Positions 45,156 to 54,278 of a stretch of DNA of 64,000 nt are shown piece after piece. Every line of letters begins with the position of its first letter. Position 1 is the first letter of the stretch. The position numbers and the translations under genes are program-made. The notes under the pieces are model-generated. The model was not told the DNA's origin. It worked only from the letters and a program-made list of their open reading frames with translations, and ran no database searches. The DNA is from Amorphoplanes friuliensis DSM 7358 (GTDB lineage Bacteria > Actinomycetota > Actinomycetes > Mycobacteriales > Micromonosporaceae): positions 8,648,001 to 8,712,000 of the forward strand of contig NC_022657.1 in NCBI RefSeq assembly GCF_000494755.1. Direction: 5' to 3'.

Positions 45156-46745
45156 GTGACTTCGGCGACGGCTGAGACTGACACCACCGGACCCGCTCCC
45201 GCGGAGGCCCCGCCGGACGAGGCGGCGGCCACCGGGCTGCGGGGCGTGCCCGATGCCGTCCGCCGCCGGCTGGCAACGCTGGACAACTGGTGGAACCCGT
45301 ACTCGTGGCTGATCACGGGCCTGATCGTGGCCGTCGCGGCCATCCTGCGGCTGGTCGGCCTCGACCGGCCCAAGGGCTACATCTTCGACGAGGTCTACTA
45401 CCCGACCGACGCCTGGGACATGCTCCAGCACGGCGTGGAGTGGGACGAGAAGACCAACGGCCCGGCGTACGTGGTGCATCCGCCGCTCGGCAAGTGGATG
45501 ATCGCGCTCGGCGAGAAGATCTTCGGCAACAACGAGTTCGGCTGGCGCATCTCCGGCGCGATCGCCGGCACGCTGATGGTCCTCATCCTGATCCGCGTCG
45601 CCTACCGGATGTTCCACTCGATCGTCCTGGCCGGTGTCGCGGGTCTGCTGATGACGCTCGACGGTTTCCAGCTGGTGCTCTCGCGCACGTCGCTGCTCGA
45701 CATCTTCCTCGGCCTGTTCGTGCTGGCCACGTTCGCAGCGCTGGTGCTGGACCGTGACCACTACCGCAGACGCTGGCTGCATGCGCTGGAGAACGGCTAC
45801 GACCCGGCCACCGCGCGCCGGCTGCCCCGTGTCTTCCCGGGGTGGCTGCTGACCGCCGGTGTGCTCTTCGGCCTCGCCTGCGGCGTCAAGTGGAGCGCGC
45901 TGTTCTTCGCACCGTTCTTCGCCATGCTCGTGGTCGTGTGGCGGGTCCAGGCCCGGCGGTCCGCAGGTGTCCGGCGGCCGTTCCTCGGTGGCATCCTCGG
46001 CGACCTGGGCTACCTGCTGCTCAGCTTCGCCCTGTCGATCGTCTTCTACCTGGCCACGTGGATCGGGTGGTTCGTCACCGACACCGGCTACTTCCGGCAC
46101 TACCGGGAGGCGAACGGCCTCAGCGAGCCGCCGGTCCTGGGCGCCCTGCTCAACCTCATGCACTACCACGCCCAGGCGTACAGCTTCCACAGCGGCTTGA
46201 CCGACCGGCACGTCTACCAGTCGTGGCCGTGGCAGTGGCTGCTGCTGGGCCGCCCGGTGGCCTTCTACTGGAACGGCAACGGCAACTGCGGGGCGCCCAG
46301 CTGCGCCGCCGAGATCCTGCTGCTGGGGACGCCGATCCTCTGGTGGTCGTTCCTGCCCGCCCTGGCCGCGCTCGTCTGGTTCGGCATCGCCCGGCGTGAC
46401 TGGCGCGCTTTTGCCATCGGTACGGGCGTCGTTGCCGGCCTGCTGCCCTGGTTCTACTACGCGGTGGCCGACGGCCGGACGATGTTCGCGTTCTACGTGC
46501 TGCCGGCGCTGCCGTTCCTGATCCTGGCCGTCGTCTACGCCCTCGGGGCGATCATGACGCCACCGGCGGGGTTGGTCACCGGCTCGGGACGCACCGACAG
46601 ACAGCTGATCGGCACCGTGGTGGTCGGCGTCTACGTGTTGCTGGTCGCGCTGTGTTTTGCCTACTTCTATCCGATCTTCGTGGGCCAGCTTCTGCCCTAT
46701 CAGGACTGGTCGGCCCGCATGTGGCTGGGCGGACGCTGGATCTGA
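45156..46745 (+). CDS. pmt: Dolichyl/polyprenyl-phosphate-mannose protein mannosyltransferase (GT39)
   Basis: Polytopic membrane enzyme that O-mannosylates exported proteins during Sec translocation. It has 529 residues from GTG 45156; the upstream open frame overlaps rsmI and is not used. The catalytic loop FDEVYYPTDAWDML follows the first membrane helix, and HPPLGKWMIALGEKIFG and about ten further helices follow. Exported Thr/Pro-rich proteins in this window (39541, 47283) are plausible substrates. A strong hairpin terminator follows the stop. Confidence 0.94.
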   Translation: MTSATAETDTTGPAPAEAPPDEAAATGLRGVPDAVRRRLATLDNWWNPYSWLITGLIVAVAAILRLVGLDRPKGYIFDEVYYPTDAWDMLQHGVEWDEKTNGPAYVVHPPLGKWMIALGEKIFGNNEFGWRISGAIAGTLMVLILIRVAYRMFHSIVLAGVAGLLMTLDGFQLVLSRTSLLDIFLGLFVLATFAALVLDRDHYRRRWLHALENGYDPATARRLPRVFPGWLLTAGVLFGLACGVKWSALFFAPFFAMLVVVWRVQARRSAGVRRPFLGGILGDLGYLLLSFALSIVFYLATWIGWFVTDTGYFRHYREANGLSEPPVLGALLNLMHYHAQAYSFHSGLTDRHVYQSWPWQWLLLGRPVAFYWNGNGNCGAPSCAAEILLLGTPILWWSFLPALAALVWFGIARRDWRAFAIGTGVVAGLLPWFYYAVADGRTMFAFYVLPALPFLILAVVYALGAIMTPPAGLVTGSGRTDRQLIGTVVVGVYVLLVALCFAYFYPIFVGQLLPYQDWSARMWLGGRWI

Positions 46746-46761
46746 TCGCCTGCTCGAACAC

Positions 46762-46797
46762 AGAAACGCCCGCCGCTTCGTAGCGGCGGGCGTTTCT
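46762..46797 (+). terminator. Strong hairpin terminator after pmt
   Basis: GAAACGCCCGCCGC (46763-46776) pairs perfectly with GCGGCGGGCGTTTC (46783-46796) over a TTCGTA loop, with a further A-T pair outside. It starts about 18 bases after the pmt stop. Confidence 0.88.
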
Positions 46798-47282
46798 TGT
46801 GGAATTAGGTGCGCGCCCCGATCGCCTGCCACGGGGGAAGCGGGCGATAGGAGCGCGCAGGTGAAGCTTAACGACCGCCGATGGTGGACACAACGGGTGG
46901 ACTTACTCAGTTGTCCGGAAACTTGCCGCCGGTCGGAGATCAGACTGTGACCAGGCAAGCACGCGTCGTTCCAATGCGACAAACCGCACATTGGGTTTAA
47001 TTGGGTTCAATGCCACTTAACACCTCGTGAATGGCATTCGGATAATGGCGCCCGGATGAGTCGGCAATGAGACAGCAAATAGCGGCCGGAAACGGCGTAA
47101 CCTTTACCATCCGGGCCGCCTTCCGCAGGTCAGCAAGGGGCACCGAAATAGTGGTGCACAGCATCGCCATCAGGTCAAACGTGAATGGTCACCGTTTCGG
47201 CTGATTCCGGTCCCACCTTCGGACGTCATTCATTCCGGTGACACGTCCCAAGATCTGCGGAAGATGTTCTTAAGCTCGCCGC
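46798..47282. promoter_or_regulatory. Long A+T-richer leader upstream of the deacetylase-glycosyltransferase operon
   Basis: 485 bp with no convincing gene on either strand and clearly lower G+C than its flanks. Within 70 bp it holds an inverted repeat CCAATG/CATTGG (46971-46976, 46989-46994), a 10-bp tandem repeat TTGGGTTTAA-TTGGGTTCAA (46991-47010) and a second inverted repeat AATGCCA/TGGCATT (47009-47015, 47032-47038). This clustering suggests a multi-site regulatory region for the polysaccharide genes starting at 47283. No known riboswitch consensus was recognised. Confidence 0.6.
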
Positions 47283-48197
47283 GTGACAGTGCAGGAGCCC
47301 AATAACCCGCCATTCGCTGACGTCGACATGCCTGACACCGAGGTGATCGTCGTCGCGCACCCCTCGCCGGTGTTCGTGGACTCGACCGGACGCCGCCGGC
47401 GCCTGCTGAAGCGGGTCGCCTACGGCTTCGGCGCCCTCTGCATGGTCTACGGGGGACTCATCAGCGTCAGCCTGGCCGGTGGACCGGTCAGCTCCAGCGC
47501 CGTGCTGCCCCTGCCCGACCTGACGGACGACAAGGACGAAGAGGACCTTGTCGTGGCCCGGCCCAGCCCCACACCGGAGCCGGTCGCCACCAAGGCGAGC
47601 ACCCAGCCCATCCTCGAGGTCTTCCCCCGCCGGGGAGCACCGGTCACCCGGACGACCGAGGCGCGGACCGTCACACCGCGGTCGGCGTCCGCGACCCCGC
47701 GGGCGACCAGGACCCCGACCAAGGGCGTGACCCCCAAGCCCAGCAACTCGGCCACGCCGAAGCCGGCCGAGTCGGGGACGACCAAGCCGGCCGAACCGGA
47801 GCCCAGCGAGACGACGCCCGCGCCGGACAACCCGCCGGTGATCCCGCCGCCGGTCCCGCCCGCTCCCCCGGCCGTTCCCGGTACGGGCGGCGGCTCGGGT
47901 GGCTCGGGTGGCGGCTCCGAAGGCTCCGGAAGCGGTTCGGGTGGGTCCGGTGGATCCGGTGGCTCGAGCGGCTCCGGTGGCGGCTCTGACAGCTCCAGCG
48001 GGTCCGGCGGGTCCGGCGGGTCCGGCGGGTCCGGGTCCGGCGGCTCGAGCGGCTCTGGCGGCTCCGGCGGCTCGAGCGGCTCCGGTGGGGGCGGTTCGCC
48101 TGTCAGTGCGCCGGCCGACGACGCGCCCGCCCCGAAGCCGCCGGCCGCTGAGCCCGAGCCCGAGCCCGAACCCAGCAGCGGCGAGGGCGCGGCATGA
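47283..48197 (+). CDS. Single-pass membrane protein with Pro/Thr and Gly/Ser-rich extracytoplasmic tail
   Basis: 304 residues, GTG start. A cytoplasmic N-terminus (about 1-45) is followed by one membrane helix (VAYGFGALCMVYGGLISVSLAGG). A Pro/Thr-rich region follows, then about 70 residues of almost pure Gly/Ser and a Pro/Glu-rich end. There is no enzyme domain. Its stop overlaps the start of the deacetylase-glycosyltransferase gene by four bases, so it is co-produced with that enzyme and may act as a wall-spanning partner or spacer. This is inference. Confidence 0.78.
   Translation: MTVQEPNNPPFADVDMPDTEVIVVAHPSPVFVDSTGRRRRLLKRVAYGFGALCMVYGGLISVSLAGGPVSSSAVLPLPDLTDDKDEEDLVVARPSPTPEPVATKASTQPILEVFPRRGAPVTRTTEARTVTPRSASATPRATRTPTKGVTPKPSNSATPKPAESGTTKPAEPEPSETTPAPDNPPVIPPPVPPAPPAVPGTGGGSGGSGGGSEGSGSGSGGSGGSGGSSGSGGGSDSSSGSGGSGGSGGSGSGGSSGSGGSGGSSGSGGGGSPVSAPADDAPAPKPPAAEPEPEPEPSSGEGAA
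47884..48097. repeat. Gly/Ser-coding low-complexity tract
   Basis: Imperfect repeats of GGCTCSGG-type triplet pairs encode GGSGGSGG and SSGSGG runs in the gene at 47283-48197. Such tracts vary in length by slippage and are sequencing trouble spots. Confidence 0.85.
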
Positions 48198-50635
48198 CGG
48201 GTCGCCGTAACCGCAGACCCAACCGTTCCCGGCGCCGCCTGCTGCCGCGCCCCCGGGTGGTCCTCGGCATCCTGCTGATCAGCCTCTTCGTCGGTGTGCT
48301 GGTGGTGCAGGCGTACATCAACGCCGAGTTCACCAGCGACCACGTCGAGTCCGAGGTCGGTGACCAGGCCGGCGTGCCCGCGGCGATCCGCAACGGCGGC
48401 CCGATCATCAACACGACCGGCGGCCAGGAGAGCTCCAACCGTCTCCCGGAACGCACGATCGCGCTCACCTTCGACGACGGGCCCGACCCGAACTGGACGC
48501 CGAAGGTCCTCGACGTGCTGAGGGAGAACGACGCCCACGGCACGTTCTTCGTCGTCGGCTCCGAGGTCGCACGCCACCCGGAACTGACCAGGCGGATCAC
48601 CACCGAGGGCAGCGAGCTCGGGCTGCACACGTTCACCCACCCGAACATGCAGCGCATCGCGCCGTGGCGGCGCAACTTCGAGCTGTCGCAGACCCAGGTG
48701 GCGATCGCGCAGGCGGCGAACGTGCACACCAATCTGGTCCGGTTCCCGTACTCGTCGAAACCGCAGGCGATCGACGAGGTGAACTGGAAGATCATCAAGG
48801 ACGCCGGCAAGCAGGGCTACCTGGTCGTCGTGAACGACATGGACAGCGAGGACTGGCAGCGTCCCGGCGTCGCGCAGATCGTCCGCAACGCCACCCCGCC
48901 CGACGACACCTCCGCGGTGATCCTGTTCCACGACTCCGGTGGCGACCGCTCGCAGACGCTGGCGGCGCTCAAGGTCTTCATCCCGATGATGAAGGCCCGC
49001 GGGTACCGCTTCACCACGGTCACCGAGGGCCTGAACGTCTCCATCGCCGAGCAGGAGCGGGGCAAGGCCGCGGCGGTGCCGCCGCTGCCGGTCAATCCGC
49101 AGGCCAGTTCGACGGACCGGCTGCGGGGGGCGGGTCTGCTCTGGACCGTACGGCTGGCGGACGGCATGGTGTGGGGGCTCGCAGGCCTCTTCCTGATCGT
49201 CGGGCTGCTGACCATCGGGCGTACGACACTGCTCCTGCTGCTCGCCACCCGGCACGCCCGGCAGCGCCGCAAGCCCGGCTGGACCTGGGGTCCGCCGGTG
49301 ACCGAACCGGTTTCGGTGATCGTGCCCGCCTACAACGAGAAGGAGGGCATCGAGGCTGCCGTCCGCTCGCTGGCCGGCGGCGATTACCCGGACATCGAGG
49401 TGGTGGTCGTCGACGACGGCAGCACCGACGGCACGGCGGCGATCGTCGAGCAGTTGCGCCTGCCCAACGTCCGCGTGATCCGCGTGCCGAACGGCGGCAA
49501 GGCGAATGCCCTGAACACCGGAATCGCCCTGGCCCGGCACGATCTCATCGTCACCGTCGACGGCGACACGATCTTCGAGCCCGACTCGGTACGGATGCTC
49601 GTGCAGCCCTTCGCCAGCCCGGCCGTCGGCGCGGTGGCCGGCAACGTCAAGGTCGGCAACCGCGACACGCTGGTCGCCGGCTGGCAGCACATCGAGTACG
49701 TGATCGGCTTCAACCTCGACCGGCGTCTCTACGAGGTGCTGAACTGCATGCCCACCGTGCCGGGTGCCATCGGCGCGTTCCGCCGCTCCGCCCTGGCCGA
49801 GGTCGGCGGGGTCAGCGACGAGACGCTGGCCGAGGACACCGACGTGACGATGGCGCTGTGCCGGGCCGGCTGGCGGGTCGTCTACGAGGAGCGGGCCAAG
49901 GCCTGGACCGAGGCGCCGACCACCCTCGAACAGCTCTACCGCCAGCGCTACAGGTGGAGCTACGGGACCATGCAGGCGATGTGGAAGCACCGCAAGGCGC
50001 TGACCGACTCCGGCGACTCCGGTCGTTTCGGCCGCGTCGGGCTGCCGTTCCTGGCGCTGTTCGGGGTCGCGTTGCCGCTGCTGGCACCCGTCGTCGACAT
50101 CATGCTCGTCTACGGGCTGGTGTTCTGGGAGCTCAGTGCGACGTTGAAGGCCTGGGGCCTGATGCTCGCACTGCAGATGTTCACCGCCGCGGTGGCGTTC
50201 CGCTTCGACCACGAGTCGTTGCGGCCGCTGTGGCGACTGCCGTTGCAACAGTTCGCGTACCGGCAGTTGATGTATCTGGTGTTGATCCAGTCGGCGCTGA
50301 CCGCCATGACCGGCGGCCGGTTGCGCTGGCACAAGCTGCACCGCGCCGGGCTCACCGGTGCGCGGAACGCCGCCACGGAGGCCGCCATGATTCCCCAGTC
50401 ACCCGTCGTGCCCAGCCAGGGTGTCGCACCCGCCGTCGACACCTGGCCGCCGGTGCTGGATCAGCTCCAGGATCCGGCACACCCGGCCGCGGGACGGGCC
50501 ACCGCTCGCCCGCCGGTGCCTACGCAGAGCCTCCCGCGGTACGACCCCGACGCCGCGTACGACCCCGATGATCTGCCGTCAGCCGGCTCGCCCCCGGCCG
50601 GCGGATCCGGTCCCGTGTTCACACGCGGGGCGTAA
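48194..50635 (+). CDS. Bifunctional polysaccharide deacetylase / family 2 glycosyltransferase
   Basis: 813 residues. N-terminal membrane anchor (about 22-40). NodB-type deacetylase domain (about 85-290) with D94-D95 in TFDDGPDP and metal ligands H145 and H149 (LHTFTHPN). A membrane helix near 330-350 leads into a processive GT2 domain with VDDGSTDG, DGDTIF, AEDTDVTM and QRYRW, the set seen in hyaluronan, chitin and cellulose synthases. C-terminal membrane helices and a disordered tail follow. It would polymerise and deacetylate a GlcNAc-like polymer as it crosses the membrane. The polymer identity is inferred. Confidence 0.92.
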   Translation: MTGRRNRRPNRSRRRLLPRPRVVLGILLISLFVGVLVVQAYINAEFTSDHVESEVGDQAGVPAAIRNGGPIINTTGGQESSNRLPERTIALTFDDGPDPNWTPKVLDVLRENDAHGTFFVVGSEVARHPELTRRITTEGSELGLHTFTHPNMQRIAPWRRNFELSQTQVAIAQAANVHTNLVRFPYSSKPQAIDEVNWKIIKDAGKQGYLVVVNDMDSEDWQRPGVAQIVRNATPPDDTSAVILFHDSGGDRSQTLAALKVFIPMMKARGYRFTTVTEGLNVSIAEQERGKAAAVPPLPVNPQASSTDRLRGAGLLWTVRLADGMVWGLAGLFLIVGLLTIGRTTLLLLLATRHARQRRKPGWTWGPPVTEPVSVIVPAYNEKEGIEAAVRSLAGGDYPDIEVVVVDDGSTDGTAAIVEQLRLPNVRVIRVPNGGKANALNTGIALARHDLIVTVDGDTIFEPDSVRMLVQPFASPAVGAVAGNVKVGNRDTLVAGWQHIEYVIGFNLDRRLYEVLNCMPTVPGAIGAFRRSALAEVGGVSDETLAEDTDVTMALCRAGWRVVYEERAKAWTEAPTTLEQLYRQRYRWSYGTMQAMWKHRKALTDSGDSGRFGRVGLPFLALFGVALPLLAPVVDIMLVYGLVFWELSATLKAWGLMLALQMFTAAVAFRFDHESLRPLWRLPLQQFAYRQLMYLVLIQSALTAMTGGRLRWHKLHRAGLTGARNAATEAAMIPQSPVVPSQGVAPAVDTWPPVLDQLQDPAHPAAGRATARPPVPTQSLPRYDPDAAYDPDDLPSAGSPPAGGSGPVFTRGA

Positions 50636-50641
50636 CAGGGT

Positions 50642-50678
50642 CCTGCACCCGCCCGAACTGCAGCCGGGCGGGTGCAGG
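50642..50678. terminator. Bidirectional terminator hairpin
   Basis: CCTGCACCCGCCCG (50642-50655) pairs perfectly with CGGGCGGGTGCAGG (50665-50678). It lies between the convergent glycosyltransferase and GAF/kinase-like genes. Confidence 0.86.
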
Positions 50679-50682
50679 GCCT

Positions 50683-51906
50683 TCACGCGTCGATCAGTTC
50701 GCGTTCCGCCGTCGGGAACACCACGTGCAGGGACGTGCCGTCGCCGGGGCGGTCCGAGAGGGCCACCGTCGCGTGGTGGGCGTCCAGGATCCGCTTCGCG
50801 ACAGCCAGACCGCGGTCGGGATCGGGAACGACAGCCGGATTGGCGATCGCGCCGTAGTACAGGTGCGGGAACAGGTCCGGGCGCATCCCGTCGGGCATGT
50901 CCATGTCGTCCAGGCGCACGGTCGGGCCGGACTCCATCTCCGTGCCGACGCGCACCCGGCCACCCTCCGGCGTGTACTTGACCGCCGCGAACAGCAGGTG
51001 CATGAGGACCTGCTCCAGGCGTACCGGATCGGCGATGATCGGGAGGGACGGCCCGCCGGCCTGGTTGAGGATCCAGATCTGCTTCGTCGCCGCGATCGGC
51101 CGGACCGCCTCGACCGCGCGCTGGGTCAGCCGGGTCAGATCGATCTCGCGCATGTGCAAGCTGTCAGCGCCGTGACCGGCGTCCGCCATCGACGACAGGT
51201 GGTCGAGCAGGTCGGTGAGACCACGGACGTGCGCCGAGGTGGCCCGGCCGACCAGATCGGCCATCTCGGCGTTGTGGAAGCCGGTGTTGCCGAGTTCGGA
51301 CAGATAGGAGCGCATCAGCCGCAGCGGCGCTCGCAGCTTGCCGCCGACCAGCCCGGCCAGGTCGTCCTTGCGACGTTCCAGCTCCTGGAGCCGCGCGGTG
51401 GTGTTGACCAGCGCAGTGGCATATCGGCGCAGCTCCAGCTGCGACGTGACCTGCCGGGCCAGCGCGCGCAGCGCCTGCAACTGCTCGTCGTCCAGCCGGC
51501 GCGGCACGGAGTCGAGCACACACAGCGCGCCCAGGGCGAACCCGTCGCTGGTGATCAGCGGCGCTCCGGCGTAGAACCGGACACCGCGACCGTCCCCGAC
51601 CGCCGGGTGCCCGGCGAAGCGGGCGTCCTCCTTGACGTCCGGCACCACGAGCAGGTCACGGCCGAGGATCGCCTGCGAGCAGAACGACAGGTCGCGCGGG
51701 GTCTCGGTCAGATCGGTGCCGATCTTGGCCTTGAACCACTGACGGTCGACGTCGATCAGGCTGACGAGCGACATCGGGACGCCGCACACGGTCGAAGCGA
51801 GCTTGACGATGTCGTCGAAGTCCTTCTCGGGCGGACTGTCGAGCACGTTGAGTTCGTAGAGGGCGGCGAGCCGGTCGGCTTCGTTGCCGGGCAGGAGTGC
51901 TGGCAT
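50683..51906 (-). CDS. GAF-domain histidine-kinase-like protein lacking key catalytic residues
   Basis: 407 residues from ATG 51906, which has a near-perfect AGGAGGTGA ribosome site. An N-terminal GAF sensor domain (about 25-160, with KIGTDLTETPRDLSFCSQAI and GFALGALCVLD) leads through a coiled-coil linker to a histidine-kinase-like region. Where a kinase has S-H-E-L-R-T-P-L this protein has GGKLRAPL (residues 188-195), so the phospho-accepting His is absent. The N-box reads HLLFAAVKYTPEGG without Asn. Autophosphorylation seems unlikely. It is probably a degenerate sensor or a scaffold for another kinase. No partner response regulator lies nearby. Confidence 0.82.
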   Translation of the reverse strand: MPALLPGNEADRLAALYELNVLDSPPEKDFDDIVKLASTVCGVPMSLVSLIDVDRQWFKAKIGTDLTETPRDLSFCSQAILGRDLLVVPDVKEDARFAGHPAVGDGRGVRFYAGAPLITSDGFALGALCVLDSVPRRLDDEQLQALRALARQVTSQLELRRYATALVNTTARLQELERRKDDLAGLVGGKLRAPLRLMRSYLSELGNTGFHNAEMADLVGRATSAHVRGLTDLLDHLSSMADAGHGADSLHMREIDLTRLTQRAVEAVRPIAATKQIWILNQAGGPSLPIIADPVRLEQVLMHLLFAAVKYTPEGGRVRVGTEMESGPTVRLDDMDMPDGMRPDLFPHLYYGAIANPAVVPDPDRGLAVAKRILDAHHATVALSDRPGDGTSLHVVFPTAERELIDA

Positions 51907-51987
51907 GACTGTCACCTCCTGGAGACACTCCAGGAATACCACCCAAAAGTAGCGATCCTCGCCTTTTGCCAACTTCTGCCCGGAGGC

Positions 51988-52353
51988 TCAGGCCGGCCGG
52001 TGGCAGACAGCCTCGATGTTGTTGCCGTCGGCGTCGAAGGCGAACGCGCCGTAGTAGTTCTCGTGATAGTCCGGCCGCAGGCCCGGCGGCCCGTTGTCCA
52101 CACCCCCGGCGAGCAGCGCCGCGGCGTGGAACGCGTCGACGGCGGCCCGGTCGGGGGCGGTGAAGGCGACATGGACCCGGTGCGAGGGCTCCCGCACCGC
52201 CAGCCAGAAGAACGGACGGCCGCTGTCGTCACCGAAACCGATGAGCTCAGGCTTCTCCGCCACGACCTTGCACCCGAGCGGACGCAGGGCATTCTCGTAA
52301 AAATGCTTGCTCTCGTCGAGGTGATGCACCCCGAGGATGACATGGTCGATCAT
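51988..52353 (-). CDS. VOC family (glyoxalase/bleomycin-resistance-like) protein
   Basis: 121 residues, a single vicinal-oxygen-chelate module set: MIDHVILGVHHLDESKHFYENAL at the start and YYGAFAFDADGNNIEAV at the end, with the metal-ligand pattern His near residue 4 and Glu in NNIEAV. Substrate unknown. Not obviously operonic with its neighbours. Confidence 0.88.
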   Translation of the reverse strand: MIDHVILGVHHLDESKHFYENALRPLGCKVVAEKPELIGFGDDSGRPFFWLAVREPSHRVHVAFTAPDRAAVDAFHAAALLAGGVDNGPPGLRPDYHENYYGAFAFDADGNNIEAVCHRPA

Positions 52354-52430
52354 GATCAGCCCCTCTCACAGCCCATGACGACCGTATATCCGACGTGCGA
52401 CATTTCTTGATCCGGTGCGCCGAGCGGTGG

Positions 52431-53192
52431 TCAATATGCGCCGAGCAGAGCAGCCGTGTGACTGACCGGCACGGTGTGGGTGACGCAGTCAGGACCGTCG
52501 ATCATGTGCAGCAGAAAACCCGTGGGCTCGGCCAGGTAACCGGGCGGCTCGTCCGAATTGAACAGCAGTCCCGCCTGCCGCCACAGACTGGGCGCGATGG
52601 TCAGGAGACTGCCCGCGAAGCCCGTCGTGATCGTCCGGTGCACGTGCCCGGCCATCACCCGGACGACGTTGGAGTGCCCGGAGACGACCTCGCGCAGGGT
52701 CTCACCGTCACGCAGCCGCATGTTGTCGAGAAACCGGATGCCGACCGGCACCGGCGGATGATGCAGACCGATCAGCACGGGCATCCCGGGCCGCCGCCCG
52801 AGCACCTGGTCGAGCCACGCGAGCTGCTCCGCACCGAGCTCACCGGCCGGCGATCCGGGAATCAGCGAGTCCAGCGCCACGACGGTGAACTCCGGGTATT
52901 CGACCAGGTAGTACGCCTCCCCGCCGAAGACATCGAGCAGCGCCACCCGGTCGTCATGGTTGCCGGTGGTCAGGTGCAGCGGCAGCGGGAAACTCCCGAT
53001 GATCTCGCGCAGGGCGGCGTACTCGTCCGGCCGGCCGTGATCGGTGAGGTCCCCGGTGATGACGACGCAGTCCGGCCGGGGGTCGAGGGCCATGACCCGG
53101 GCAAGGGCGAGCTGCAACCCGGCGGCGGGCCCCCCGCTCAACGGCCCGGTGGTGATGTGCGAGTCGCTGAGCTGCGCGATGAACGACGTCAT
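52431..53192 (-). CDS. Calcineurin-like metallophosphoesterase (CpdA-like)
   Basis: 253 residues with the complete dimetal motif series QLSDSH, VVITGDLTDHG, TTGNHDD, GLHHPP and AGHVHR. This matches the class III cyclic-nucleotide phosphodiesterase type such as CpdA. It could hydrolyse cAMP or another phosphodiester; the substrate is not certain. No signal peptide is present, so it is cytoplasmic. Confidence 0.9.
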   Translation of the reverse strand: MTSFIAQLSDSHITTGPLSGGPAAGLQLALARVMALDPRPDCVVITGDLTDHGRPDEYAALREIIGSFPLPLHLTTGNHDDRVALLDVFGGEAYYLVEYPEFTVVALDSLIPGSPAGELGAEQLAWLDQVLGRRPGMPVLIGLHHPPVPVGIRFLDNMRLRDGETLREVVSGHSNVVRVMAGHVHRTITTGFAGSLLTIAPSLWRQAGLLFNSDEPPGYLAEPTGFLLHMIDGPDCVTHTVPVSHTAALLGAY

Positions 53193-53266
53193 GCCGCCAT
53201 GATCCGGCGCTGCGCGTCCGGCACAACCAAAAGGTCGTAACTCCTACAGCGTCGGCAACAGGACGA

Positions 53267-53656
53267 TCAGGAGCTGCCGTCCACGTACAGGCAGAACGGA
53301 TGACCGGCCGGGTCGATCATGACCCGGACGCTCTTCTGGGGCTGATGGGCCGCCTCGGTCGCGCCGACCGACACTGCCGCCGTGACCGCCCGCTCGAGAT
53401 CCGGGACCTCGATGTCGAGATGCATCATCATCTGCTGGTGGCCGGCTTCGTCGGGCCAGGTCGGCCGCTCGTAGCCCGCCGACCGCTGCACAGCCAGATA
53501 TTCGACATGACTGCCCATCGGCGCGACACCGACAAAATCCGGCTCGTCCTTGACGATTTCCCATTCCATCAAGGCGGCATAGAAGCGAGCGAGCTCCAGC
53601 GGTTCGCGGGCCTCGAGGACCACGCCCCAGAAATGCGATGAATTCCGTCCCAACAT
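53267..53656 (-). CDS. VOC family protein
   Basis: About 129 residues from ATG 53656 (weak ribosome site; the frame continues upstream). SHFWGVVLEAREPLELARFYAALMEWEIV at the start and MIDPAGHPFCLYVDG at the end are typical of glyoxalase-fold proteins with the QMMMHLDIEVPDLERAV strand. Unrelated in detail to the VOC protein at 51988. Function unknown. Confidence 0.86.
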   Translation of the reverse strand: MLGRNSSHFWGVVLEAREPLELARFYAALMEWEIVKDEPDFVGVAPMGSHVEYLAVQRSAGYERPTWPDEAGHQQMMMHLDIEVPDLERAVTAAVSVGATEAAHQPQKSVRVMIDPAGHPFCLYVDGSS

Positions 53657-53693
53657 CAAGCCAGTCTGCCAACGTACGCGCGGCAGCGCATCG

Positions 53694-54266
53694 CTAGGAA
53701 CGTCTCGCATACGTTGCGATGATGGTGCCGGTCTCGAAGGTCCGGGACTCGACGAGTCGCAGCTGATCGGGCCGGAAGTCCCCGGCGAAGAGCGGGATCC
53801 CCGCACCGAGCACCAGCGGATTGATCTTCACGATCAGCTCGTCGATCTCGTCGCGCAGCTCGGCCGCGAGTTTCCCGCCACCGCACAGCCAGATCCCGAG
53901 CCCGTCCTCCTGCTTGAGCTTCCGCACGAACCCGACCGGATCCCCACCGACGATCTCCACATCCGGGGCGTCGCTGGTCAGCGTCCGCGAGAAGACGTAC
54001 TGCCGCAGCTGCGAGTACGGGCTGGTCATGCCGACCGCCAGGCCGGGCTCGTAGGTCCCCCGCCCCATGAGAACGGTGTCGAACCGCTTGTTCGCCACAT
54101 CGATGAGCCCGAGAGGCTCCCGCGCAGCCGCCGGCAAGGTCTCGGGAAACTCCTCCAGAATCGCAGCGGCAAAATCACCCTCGAACCCGAAGAAGTCGAA
54201 CTCCCCACCCGGCCCGGCAATGAACCCGTCGATCGACGTCGCGATGTAGTAGGTCAGCTTTCGCAT
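53694..54266 (-). CDS. Dihydrofolate reductase family (RibD C-terminal-like) protein
   Basis: 190 residues: MRKLTYYIATSIDGFIAGPGGEFDFF, NKRFDTVLMGRGTYE and GIWLCGGGKLAAEL are the NADPH-binding and fold motifs of the RibD-C reductase group. These short stand-alone proteins are often of unknown substrate and are not the cell's FolA. Twelve bases separate its start from the end of the next gene upstream, so the two may be co-transcribed. Confidence 0.88.
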   Translation of the reverse strand: MRKLTYYIATSIDGFIAGPGGEFDFFGFEGDFAAAILEEFPETLPAAAREPLGLIDVANKRFDTVLMGRGTYEPGLAVGMTSPYSQLRQYVFSRTLTSDAPDVEIVGGDPVGFVRKLKQEDGLGIWLCGGGKLAAELRDEIDELIVKINPLVLGAGIPLFAGDFRPDQLRLVESRTFETGTIIATYARRS

Positions 54267-54278
54267 CGCACCATGCTG

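Noticed and set aside
46798..47282. Riboswitch (for example cyclic di-AMP type) in the polysaccharide leader
   Set aside because: No recognised conserved core could be matched by eye; only simple inverted and direct repeats are supported.
47447..50341. Long minus-strand open frame (about 964 codons) opposite the deacetylase-glycosyltransferase
   Set aside because: Mirror of the Gly/Ser tract and of the enzyme; the plus strand carries NodB and GT2 motifs with correct overlap to the upstream gene.
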